NCBI GenBank assembly: GCA_020638975.1
Contig: JACKHN010000016.1
Coordinates: 62,001 to 126,000 of the forward strand
Direction of reading: 5' to 3'
DNA: 64,000 bases
From: Planctomycetaceae bacterium
GTDB lineage: Bacteria; Planctomycetota; Planctomycetia; Pirellulales; Pirellulaceae
Of the stretch, positions 17,998-26,510 are shown piece after piece. Position 1 is the first letter of the stretch; each line of letters begins with the position of its first letter. The translations under genes were made by a program, and so were the position numbers. The notes beneath the pieces were generated by a model. The model ran no database searches and was not told the origin of the DNA. It saw only the letters and a program-made list of their open reading frames with translations.

Positions 17998-20900
17998 ATG
18001 TCATTCCGTCTGGCAATCATGACCGCAGCCTTCCTTCTGGTGGTTCTCTCTGGAATCGCGGTTGGTCTTGATTGTCAAGTCTATTCCAACGAGTTCTGCA
18101 ATCCGTATTACGTCGGTCGCGACTTCCCAAAGCTCACCACGCCACAATGGGTGGGCGAGGAAGGTATTGAAGCGGTCGTCGTGCTCGCAATCGACGATAT
18201 GCGAGATACGGCCAAGTACGAAGCCTATCTACGGCCGATCCTGGAACGGTTGAAGCAGATCGATGGCCGGGCTCCGGTCAGCATCATGACGTGTAAAGTC
18301 GACGCCGCCGATCCGCAGCTACGAACGTGGTTGGAGGAAGGGCTTAGTATCGAGTGCCACACGGTCGACCATCCCTGTCCGTTGTTGCAGGGCGGCGATT
18401 TTGCGAAGGCGAAGAGCACTTACGACCGCTGCGTCGATCTGATGAATCAGATTCCGGGCAACAAGCCTGTCGCGTTTCGTATGCCGTGTTGTGATTCGTT
18501 GAACACGCCCAGCCCTCGCTTCTGGGCCGAAATACTCAACAAGACGACGGGGAACGGCAACTATCTTCAAATCGATACCTCCGTCTTCAACATCACCACA
18601 TCGAATGACAAAGATCTGCCGCGCGAACTCGTCTTCGACGCCTACGGCCAGGAACGCTTTCGCAAGTACCTGCCGTTCAAGTCCTTTGTCAACACGATCG
18701 AAGACTATCCCTATCCCTATATCATCGGCGGCACTTGCTGGGAGTTTCCCTGCATCGTCCCGAGCGACTGGGAGGCTCAAAACATCCAGCAGCCGAACAA
18801 TCCTCGCACCATCGAGGACATGAAGGCGGCGCTCGATGCCGTCGTTCTTAAGCAAGGAACTTTTAACCTTGTCTTTCATCCGCACGGTTGGATTCGTAAC
18901 GATCAGATTGTTGAACTGATCGATCACGCGATTGAGAAGCACGGGAAAAAGGTCAAGTTTTTGACGTTTCGCGAAGCGCTCGAGCGGATCAATGCGAACC
19001 TTTTCGACGGTGAGTCGCTTCGTGGAGAACGCGGCGGGCCGAGCAATATATCGCTGGTCGATCTCAACAGTGATGGGTATTTGGATGTCGAAGCTTGGGG
19101 AGTCCGAACAGAAGGAATGCTTCAGAGGCGGATCTGGGATCCACCTGCACAAGGCTGGTCCGATGATCGAATTCTGCCCGCTGATCGGCGCCCTGAACCC
19201 TCGGACCGCTCACGGCGAGCACAAGGCAACCGTGTTTCCATCACTCACGCGTTTCGTGATGCCGTCGTGCATGACATCCACGGTGACGGGAAGTTGGAAC
19301 TGATCCGTCAAGCCTACACACCGGAGGGCACTGCTACTGCCGTCCAGGTTCGCTCGTTATACGGCGAGACCACCTACCAATGCCCTGACAAGGTAGTGCT
19401 GTTTGACAGCGGACGTCGTGACGCCGGACTCCGATTCGTTGACGTCAACGAAGACGGTTTCGATGACATCATCTTCTCAAACGGTGAACGCTATTCGTTA
19501 CATCTTTGGAAAAACGAAGAAGAAGGCTGGTCGATCAAGGCCATTGAGGGCACACGCGGGAAAGAAGGCGGAATCGGCCCTGTGATTCCAATGATCGTGC
19601 GAGCCGATGGAACCAACAACGGAGCTTGGTTCCACTCGCGGTCGATGTGGGTTCAGAACGAAGATACGAATCGTCTGCCGGATCTGGTCGATCGCTTGTC
19701 GTTCGACGACATGCTCAAAGATTATCGACGGAAGCAGGAAGAGACGGGCGAGTTGCCGGGGGCAAAATCGCCAGAGGCTTCGCGAGATGCAATCCGAGTT
19801 CGACCAGGAATGAAAGTCGAACTCGTCGCCAGCGAACCGCTCGTCGCTGATCCCGTCGCGTTTGATTGGGGACCGGACGGAGTCCTGTGGGTGGCCGAGA
19901 TGGGGGATTATCCGAACGGGGCGACTTGGAACAAGCAAGGCGATCCGATCGGCGAACCGGGCGGAAGGATCAGGCGACTGATCGATGAAGATGGTGACGG
20001 CGAGTACGATCGGTCAACCGTGTTTCTCGATAAAGTACCGTTTCCCAACGGCGTGAAGGCATGGCGAAAGGGCGTTCTTGTCAGCGCTGCACCGGACGTC
20101 TTCTACGCCGAAGATACCGATGGCGACGGCGTCGCCGACAAGCGGGAAACGCTATTTCAAGGCTTTGTCGAAGGCAATCAACAACATCGCGCGAACGGCT
20201 TACAGTGGGGACTGGATAATTGGTTGTATATGGCAAACGGGGACAGTGGCGGAACTGTCAAGTCGTTGAAGACTGGGCAATCGATCGATATTCGCGGCCG
20301 CGATCTGCGAATTCGGCCCGACACGGGCGAACTCGAGGCGGTTTCAGGGCAGACACAGTTCGGTCGGAACTGCGACGACTGGGGCAATTGGTTCGGCGGC
20401 AACAACAGCAATCCGATGTGGCACTACGTGCTGGACGATCACTATCAAAGACGCAATCCACACTATGCGGCACCCGCCAGCAATCATCACATCTCGAATC
20501 AACCCGGTGCGTCGCCGATCTTTCCGACGAGTCGCACGCTGACGCGGTTCAATGATTTTGACAAGGCGGATCGGTTTACGTCGGCTTGCAGTCCGATGAT
20601 TTATCGTGATGAGCTTCTCGGTAGGATGGGTTTTCAACCCGTCCCAAAGCACGTTCCCAATTCAGACAGGCTGGAAGCCTATCCCACGTGGGCGTTTATC
20701 TGCGAACCAGTTCACAACCTTGTTCACCGCGAGATTGTGAGGCCCAGTGGTGCGACCTTCGCCAGCGAGCGGGCGAGTGACGAGCAGGACTCCGAGTTTC
20801 TGGCGTCGTCCGACAACTGGTTTCGCCCGACGATGGTGCGCACGGGCCCGGATGGTGCGTTGTGGGTTTGCGACATGTACCGGTTGGTGATCGAACATCC

Positions 20901-23073
20901 CGAGTGGATTCCCGCCGCGTGGCAGAACAAACTCGATCTTCGTTCCGGCCACGACATGGGAAGGATCTATCGTGTCTTTCCTAGCGACACTGCACCAAGG
21001 CCAAAGACTCGACTCGACGATCTGGACACCACCGCGTTGGTCGTAGCCTTGGACAGCCCCAACGGTTGGCAGCGAGATATGGTGCAGCAGCTGTTACTGT
21101 GGCGCGGGGATACAAACGCGATTGAACCTTTGCAACGTTTGACTAGCGATGCCGAACGTGCCACGACACGATTGCACGCACTCTGTACGCTCGATGGCTT
21201 GGACGCCGTATCCGAACCACTTCTGCTTCGGGCATTACAGGACAAACATCCCGGCGTCCGACGGCATGCGATTCGAATCGCCGAACGAAGCATCAATTCA
21301 TCAGAACAGCTGGTCCGGTCGATTCGTGAGTTAGCCGCTGATGGTGACATGCAGGTGAGACTTCAAGCGGCTTACACGCTCGGCGAGTGGGACGACCCGC
21401 AGAGCGGTGGCGAGTTGGCGCAGATGGCGATGTCGAACCGCGACGATCGATACATCGTCGCTGCCGCGCTCAGCGGCATTCGTGAAGACAATATTGGGAA
21501 CGCAATCGAAGTCGCAGTTCCCAACGCGGCATCGCAAAACATGCTGGTCGACAACCTGCTGTCGATCGCCATTGGCATCGGCAAGCCGTCGTTGCTCAAG
21601 GACGCTCTGCTCTCTGTCTTCAATAAGCCAGAAGCCGGCTTCGAGCGTTGGCAGTTTGCCACGGCAACCACCGTCCTACACTCGCTCGATCGACGGAAAC
21701 TGGATCGAACGAAACTGTTCGACGGCGAACTGGCGAACCAGCTTCGCGAATTGCTTGCTGAAGCAAGGCAGATCGCGTCCAGCAACCAAAAATCTGAGCC
21801 CGAACGACTTGCCTGCATCGAGCTGCTAGGCGTTGCGGCGGGGAACAGCGAAGATCTAGCCGTACTCGCCGAACTACTCCGCTCTCGATACTCGACCGTG
21901 ATTCAGTCTGCGGCGGTCCACGCCATCACGGCGCGCAATTTGGCCGACACTCCCAAGCAGTTGCTCGCCGATTGGCAATCGCATTTGCCATCGCTGCGTG
22001 CTCAGATCCTCGATCGGTTGCTGGCTCGCTCGCAATGGACGCAAGCCTTATTGAACGCAATTGAATCGAAAGCCATCTCGGCTAGCGAAGTCGATGCTCG
22101 ACTGAGGCAACAACTGCTGACACATCCTGATGCGGCCGTCCGCGATCAGGCGACGAAGCTGCTTTCCAGTGCAACCGCCACGAGTCGCTCGCAAGTCATT
22201 GCAGAGTACGACCACGTCAGTCGACTTGCCGGTGATGTCGAACGCGGCAAGCTGGTATTTACCAAGCGGTGTGCAACTTGCCATCGGCTGCAAGAGATCG
22301 GCAAACACGTCGGCCCTGACCTGACGGCACTGACGGACAAGTCGACGACTGCGATGCTTGTCGCCATCCTCGATCCGAATCGCGCGGTGGAAGATAAGTT
22401 CCGCAACTACATCGCGTTGACGAATGATGGTCGCCAGTTCACCGGCATGATCAGCAACGAAACCGGCAATAGTATCACGCTCGCCGGTGCCGACGCTAAA
22501 GAACAGACGATACTGCGAACCGACTTAGAGGAGTTGCTCAGTACTGGCAAATCATTGATGCCAGAGGGCATGGAGAAGGATTTACCGCCGCAGGACATGG
22601 CGGATGTGATTGCCTTTGCTCAGAGCGTCTCCGCGCCGCCGAAGCATTTTCCTGGCAATGAGCCGCAGATCGCACCGGCTCGCGACGATGGATCGGTCCG
22701 TTGCCTCGCGATTCACGCCAGGATCTATGGCCCATCCTTGATCTTTGAAGAAAAGTACCGCAACCTTGGTTACTGGGGCAGCATCGAAGATCACGCCGTG
22801 TGGTCCCTCGACGTGCCCAAAGCGGGGAAGTATCGCGTTACGATTGAGTATGCCTGCCCGGATGCGGCTTCCGGAAATCGTTGGCGAATGGCAGTCGGTC
22901 AGGAGACGTTGTCGGGAGCCGTCGAAGGGACTGGCAGTTGGGATAACTATCGCTCGGTGAATGTTGGCGAGATTGACTTGCCCGCAGGCTCGTCCGAACT
23001 GGTTTTTCGCTCCGATGGCAACATTCAATCCCATTTGATGGACCTGCGTAGCATTCGATTGGTCCCGCAATAG
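17998..23073 (+). CDS. Giant fusion: polysaccharide-deacetylase-like, FG-GAP, PVC membrane-bound dehydrogenase, HEAT and c-type heme domains
   Basis: The start at 17998 follows a GAGGTAA site and opens a signal peptide; an upstream extension to 17920 is ignored. The protein has 1691 residues. Residues about 30-340 resemble a NodB-type deacetylase (VVLAIDDM and the HTVDH pair). Residues 350-570 carry FG-GAP-like stretches (DLNSDGYLDVEAWG, DVNEDGFDDIIFSN). Residues 598-1000 are the PVC membrane-bound dehydrogenase propeller (RPGMKVELVASEPLVADPVAFD, ending in CEPVHNLVHRE and DMYRLVIEHPEWIP). Residues 1030-1400 are HEAT-like repeats. Residues 1405-1550 hold a CATCH heme motif (Cys1425, Cys1428, His1429). 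The last 130 residues look like a carbohydrate-binding sandwich. A repeat element is inserted in frame at residues 876-897. It is probably a periplasmic redox enzyme acting on a polysaccharide; the substrate is unknown. Confidence 0.88.
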   Translation: MSFRLAIMTAAFLLVVLSGIAVGLDCQVYSNEFCNPYYVGRDFPKLTTPQWVGEEGIEAVVVLAIDDMRDTAKYEAYLRPILERLKQIDGRAPVSIMTCKVDAADPQLRTWLEEGLSIECHTVDHPCPLLQGGDFAKAKSTYDRCVDLMNQIPGNKPVAFRMPCCDSLNTPSPRFWAEILNKTTGNGNYLQIDTSVFNITTSNDKDLPRELVFDAYGQERFRKYLPFKSFVNTIEDYPYPYIIGGTCWEFPCIVPSDWEAQNIQQPNNPRTIEDMKAALDAVVLKQGTFNLVFHPHGWIRNDQIVELIDHAIEKHGKKVKFLTFREALERINANLFDGESLRGERGGPSNISLVDLNSDGYLDVEAWGVRTEGMLQRRIWDPPAQGWSDDRILPADRRPEPSDRSRRAQGNRVSITHAFRDAVVHDIHGDGKLELIRQAYTPEGTATAVQVRSLYGETTYQCPDKVVLFDSGRRDAGLRFVDVNEDGFDDIIFSNGERYSLHLWKNEEEGWSIKAIEGTRGKEGGIGPVIPMIVRADGTNNGAWFHSRSMWVQNEDTNRLPDLVDRLSFDDMLKDYRRKQEETGELPGAKSPEASRDAIRVRPGMKVELVASEPLVADPVAFDWGPDGVLWVAEMGDYPNGATWNKQGDPIGEPGGRIRRLIDEDGDGEYDRSTVFLDKVPFPNGVKAWRKGVLVSAAPDVFYAEDTDGDGVADKRETLFQGFVEGNQQHRANGLQWGLDNWLYMANGDSGGTVKSLKTGQSIDIRGRDLRIRPDTGELEAVSGQTQFGRNCDDWGNWFGGNNSNPMWHYVLDDHYQRRNPHYAAPASNHHISNQPGASPIFPTSRTLTRFNDFDKADRFTSACSPMIYRDELLGRMGFQPVPKHVPNSDRLEAYPTWAFICEPVHNLVHREIVRPSGATFASERASDEQDSEFLASSDNWFRPTMVRTGPDGALWVCDMYRLVIEHPEWIPAAWQNKLDLRSGHDMGRIYRVFPSDTAPRPKTRLDDLDTTALVVALDSPNGWQRDMVQQLLLWRGDTNAIEPLQRLTSDAERATTRLHALCTLDGLDAVSEPLLLRALQDKHPGVRRHAIRIAERSINSSEQLVRSIRELAADGDMQVRLQAAYTLGEWDDPQSGGELAQMAMSNRDDRYIVAAALSGIREDNIGNAIEVAVPNAASQNMLVDNLLSIAIGIGKPSLLKDALLSVFNKPEAGFERWQFATATTVLHSLDRRKLDRTKLFDGELANQLRELLAEARQIASSNQKSEPERLACIELLGVAAGNSEDLAVLAELLRSRYSTVIQSAAVHAITARNLADTPKQLLADWQSHLPSLRAQILDRLLARSQWTQALLNAIESKAISASEVDARLRQQLLTHPDAAVRDQATKLLSSATATSRSQVIAEYDHVSRLAGDVERGKLVFTKRCATCHRLQEIGKHVGPDLTALTDKSTTAMLVAILDPNRAVEDKFRNYIALTNDGRQFTGMISNETGNSITLAGADAKEQTILRTDLEELLSTGKSLMPEGMEKDLPPQDMADVIAFAQSVSAPPKHFPGNEPQIAPARDDGSVRCLAIHARIYGPSLIFEEKYRNLGYWGSIEDHAVWSLDVPKAGKYRVTIEYACPDAASGNRWRMAVGQETLSGAVEGTGSWDNYRSVNVGEIDLPAGSSELVFRSDGNIQSHLMDLRSIRLVPQ
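20621..20690 (+). repeat. Palindromic repeat element inserted in frame inside a coding region
   Basis: Two small hairpins stand side by side: GGGTT-TTC-AACCC and AGGCT-GGA-AGCCT. They are framed by ends that are themselves inverted (GTAGGATGGG on the left, CCTATCCCAC on the right). Read in frame the element gives MGFQPVP near the start and RLEAYPTW near the end. Relatives of this protein, as I recall them, run directly from the YRDDLLG region into the AFVCEPVHN block. The 22-odd residues between are therefore extra. Confidence 0.65.
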
Positions 23074-23108
23074 TACTTCGTGTGGGTTGCCGTTTGAGCC
23101 CGCTTTTA

Positions 23109-23161
23109 CAGGGCCTTTCAGTTTTTCAAACTGAGAGGTTTGGACGATGGGCCTCCGAGCC
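23109..23161 (+). repeat. Left half of a dispersed palindromic repeat (split copy)
   Basis: These 53 bases match 45769-45821 with about three mismatches. The block contains TTTCAGTTTTTCAAACTGAGA and then the start of the palindrome arm GGGCCTCCGAGCC. In the intact copy at 45.8 kb this block runs directly into the block found here at 24541. Confidence 0.7.
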
Positions 23162-24540
23162 TTGTCCTACCGTCATTTTCTCGAACGCAAGTTTATTTGC
23201 AAGCGAGGCACCGTGGATAAAGTTGTTGAGTTTCTCCCAGCCTCGCCAGATGGTGACAGCCAGTTCGCCGTCACCTTCCTACCGAGAAAGCCGCCGATGG
23301 CGACCCGCAAACTGTCACGTTAAGTCAGCACCCGATGCAATCTTTCCGCGCGCTCAGCATCTCCAGCCACGCGAGGCACCGCGCGGAATCTCGGCGATGT
23401 GGCCACGACAGACGCAGCAACCGCACTGCGGCCACGCTCATCAGCCGACCATCGCTTCAAACGCCCTGCCGTCTTCACGACGACCGTCCCGCACCGTCTT
23501 GAGCCATTCTTCCCCAACCACCGCTTCAGTATTCGATCCCGTCCGCTTGCTCGAATTGTCACCGAGCGACAGCAACACCACAGATCGGCTGACGCCCGCC
23601 GGGCACCGACCGACAACCTGCGACGTTCATCGCACGCTGCGGATCAGCTGCACCACGGGCTGTGGTGAGGCACGGCATTTGATCGACAACGCGGACTTCC
23701 AGCGCGGAGGCCTTTGCCCGTCGAGACGCACGACAACTCTGGTGCCGAGCAGTTCGAGTTGCGGTACCGGACAGCTTCAGCGTTTTCGGCAGAGCCAAAA
23801 CGTAGCGATTCATCTCCGCGGGACCAGCCGCTCCGTTGCTGCTGCAAGTGGCAATACCTTAAAGTTGTCGCCGCCTCGATCGAGCGTGAAGCCACTCGAC
23901 GTCCGCAGGCGGCGGGCCGACGATCGATCACGCCCCACCCGGACTCGCGTTCCTTCAGCTTCGCCCTTTCGCTTTCGTCTTTCTTCGACGCCTGGTTCGG
24001 GCTAGTGTCCTGAGGCGACGCGACCTCCTTACTTTCGGCAGCAACGGCAACGCGTTGTGCAACAAAACCAAGCCGCCGCCGTTGCCTGTGGGACCCAGTC
24101 GCACGTCACGTGGCGTCGAATCGAGTTCGTTGTATCGCCGATCACAGTAGCGTCCACCGGGCGTTGCTGGTTCTCCGGACGCGATGCTGAACGTCGTCTC
24201 GCCATCGAACAAGTTAGCGGCTCAGATCCTCCAGGTAGGCATTGATCGGAAACTAGCCGCCGGATTGTTGGCGACCTCGGGGCGACTTGGACGACCGCGT
24301 ACGTCGCTTGTCCCATTCACAATTCATCTGACCTCGCGATTAGCATCGAACGACCTCCGTGCAGACGCAGCATCGGCGAGGCCTCACCCGACGCGGCACC
24401 GGCCTCCTGGCCGCCTCTCGATGGTACGGATGCGGTCGGTTCCCTTCTCGCAACTCGGCCCTGACTTCCATTCGTGACGCCAGCAACAAAACCATGCCAT
24501 CATCAAGCCGCTGTAAACCCAAATGACGGTGACGGCCTGC
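23162..24540. other. 1.38-kb stretch without an intact gene, probably decayed sequence
   Basis: No frame combines a ribosome site with normal protein composition. The longest plus-strand frame (23082-24005) is rich in Arg, Ser and Pro, starts inside the repeat half and resembles no family. Minus-strand frames at 23955-24316 are similarly unconvincing. The base composition stays gene-like, which suggests former coding sequence broken by frameshifts. It sits exactly between the two halves of one repeat element. Confidence 0.5.
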
Positions 24541-24627
24541 CGTCGATGAATCTAAGTCGTTATTCGACGGGCTCGGAGGCCCGTCGTACGTCTTGTGCAA
24601 CTTCAACAAATGAATTGCCCTGCCCGC
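24541..24627 (+). repeat. Right half of the dispersed palindromic repeat (split copy)
   Basis: This block matches 45822-45910 almost base for base, with about four differences. It includes CGTCGATGAATCTAAGTCG, the palindrome arm GGGCTCGGAGGCCCGTCGTAC and the tail TTGTGCAACTTCAACAAA. In the intact copy it follows the 23109-type half directly. Confidence 0.75.
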
Positions 24628-24706
24628 TTTCATCGAATACTGGCGATCGGTTACCCGTTCTGTCTATCATGGAACCCGTGCGCGAGACGTTCCACGGAGA
24701 CTGACG

Positions 24707-25264
24707 ATGAAAATGAAGACGATACGATGCCTGCTTGCGGCAATCCTAATGCTGACCGGCGCAGTGTTAGTAGCGCAGGATACTGCGGACGACGCCGCCG
24801 CGCCCGAGCCAACGAAGCAAAAGAAGAAGGCCGTCGAGCCGCAGAAGCCTCGCGACCGCAGATACTTGTCGAAACCGCTGTCGAATATCCGAACGAATAT
24901 CTTGGACCTGGAACGTGAAGGGTACTTTGCGATTACTGGCGTGGATTTTCGCACGCGAGGCACGGGCGACGAATCCATTGTCTGGACCGTGCGCGTGAGG
25001 AAATCGGTCACGTACCGGCATGTCGAGGCGATGCTGCGTGAGTTTCGCGATGCTCGTTTTTACCAAACGCTCGACGATCAACAAATCGAACTCATCGCCA
25101 CACTGGTCAACTATTCCGATCGCATCTCAGTTGGCTCGTCAAACGGCAAGCTGTTCGGGCAGGACGACGTGTTCGAACTTTGGATCGATATACCGACAAG
25201 CTACTTTCAAAAGCTCAAGAGTCTCGACGCCGATACGTTGGTTCTGCGTCGTTGGCGATATTGA
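24707..25264 (+). CDS. Secreted hypothetical protein
   Basis: A 185-residue protein with a signal peptide (MKMKTIRCLLAAILMLTGAVLVAQ) and a GGAG site about 8 bases before the ATG. After cleavage comes a charged, Ala/Pro/Lys-rich linker (residues 25-50), then an alpha/beta domain of about 130 residues with no motif I recognise. Its TGA is followed immediately by the complement of the stop of the convergent topoisomerase VI A gene, so the two genes share a TGATCA junction with no spacer. The function is unknown. Confidence 0.7.
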   Translation: MKMKTIRCLLAAILMLTGAVLVAQDTADDAAAPEPTKQKKKAVEPQKPRDRRYLSKPLSNIRTNILDLEREGYFAITGVDFRTRGTGDESIVWTVRVRKSVTYRHVEAMLREFRDARFYQTLDDQQIELIATLVNYSDRISVGSSNGKLFGQDDVFELWIDIPTSYFQKLKSLDADTLVLRRWRY

Positions 25265-26416
25265 TCAATCAAGAAAGTCTCTCTCGGCCAGTCGTGCCGG
25301 GACGTACTCTTCTGTGACATAGCTAATGTCCTTGCTGATCAAGGCTTCGACTTCCAGCTTGAAGCCGTTCTTGAGCATCGTATCGATTTCTTTCTGCCAC
25401 GGTTTCTTGTTTTCGAACCACGGATACTTGCGGATTTGATTCGCCCGTTTGACATCCGTGTCGCTCAACTTGATCGTGACGCTCGGCGAGAGGTCACAGC
25501 GTTCGAAGTCGATGCTGCGTAGTCCCATGAACTTGGCATCCGGGATCGCCATTCGCTTCGACTCGTATGCCAAATTGATCGAACCCTGTTTGATCACACT
25601 GTAGATGTAATACCCCCACGGATCGTTATCGAGCAGGCAGTAAATGGGCAGCTTCAATTCAGAATGCAACCGGTTGAGCATTCTTCGGACGCCGCGCGGA
25701 GGCTGCCCGCTGCCATGTGTCAGCAAGCACTTGTGCTTCTTCCAGAATTCGTCTTCAACAAAGCGAGTAAAGACCGTGTCTTTTTCAACATGCAGAATGA
25801 ACTTGCAATTGTGCGCGACAAAATCGAGCACGTTGGGTTCGACAATCGACGGGATACTGTATCCGTTTCGTCCAACGCGAGCACAGTTGAGCTCCACTCC
25901 TGAGTCGACGAGCGTCAGGTCGCCCATCATATTGCCGCGATTCGACGCATAGAGATGCAACTCCTCACGAAGCGAGTCCAGTGTCACTTCCAAATCTTCG
26001 ATAATCGGGTCGCAGTCGCCCTGGGAATCGAAAGTCTCTTCCTTCGCACCATCGATCGTATGCTTGAGCAGATAGTACATACCACGAATGCTCGTCGTCT
26101 TATTCTGCTCGATCAGTTGCTTGCATCCCGAACCGACCAGCATCGTTTGCATATAGCTCTTGGCTTGCGACAGATTGAACAGCTCTCGTTTGTTCGTGCC
26201 GTTGCCCATCTCGATGAACTTCTTCGACTTGTTGTATTTCACATTCGACAAGGCGCGAGAAGGCACTTCGAGGTGCGGGGCGCGGCTGCGTTCCGCCATT
26301 TTGACGACACCGTCTGCCATCGCGCGAATCGACTGCAATGTCTTGACGTCTGCCTTGGTTAGCTTTGGCTTGGCACCGTTACTGGCGGCGACTTGACGAC
26401 GAGCCTTCTTGGCCAT
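25265..26416 (-). CDS. top6A: DNA topoisomerase VI subunit A
   Basis: This is a 383-residue Spo11/Top6A-type protein. The winged-helix part carries the active-site block SIRGMYYLLKH, with the DNA-attacking Tyr at 114 or 115. The Toprim domain carries FILHVEKDTVF (Glu211) and CLLDNDPWGYYIYS (Asp263, Asp265), which bind magnesium. The A subunit cuts both DNA strands and works as an A2B2 heterotetramer with subunit B. The B gene is upstream on the same strand, 94 bases away, so the pair forms an operon. Topoisomerase VI is typical of archaea and plants and is sporadic in bacteria. All key residues are present, so an active enzyme is expected. Confidence 0.93.
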   Translation of the reverse strand: MAKKARRQVAASNGAKPKLTKADVKTLQSIRAMADGVVKMAERSRAPHLEVPSRALSNVKYNKSKKFIEMGNGTNKRELFNLSQAKSYMQTMLVGSGCKQLIEQNKTTSIRGMYYLLKHTIDGAKEETFDSQGDCDPIIEDLEVTLDSLREELHLYASNRGNMMGDLTLVDSGVELNCARVGRNGYSIPSIVEPNVLDFVAHNCKFILHVEKDTVFTRFVEDEFWKKHKCLLTHGSGQPPRGVRRMLNRLHSELKLPIYCLLDNDPWGYYIYSVIKQGSINLAYESKRMAIPDAKFMGLRSIDFERCDLSPSVTIKLSDTDVKRANQIRKYPWFENKKPWQKEIDTMLKNGFKLEVEALISKDISYVTEEYVPARLAERDFLD

Positions 26417-26510
26417 GCTGATATCCGAAATAAGTTTTGTCTATCGATTTGTTTCGAGCTGTGTGGGCGTCAGCCTGGGGGCTCGAAGACTCGACCCCAG
26501 CCACCGGTTG

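Noticed and set aside
23082..24005. 307-residue plus-strand frame
   Set aside because: It starts in the repeat half, has no ribosome site, is Arg/Ser/Pro-rich and shows no fold or family motif.
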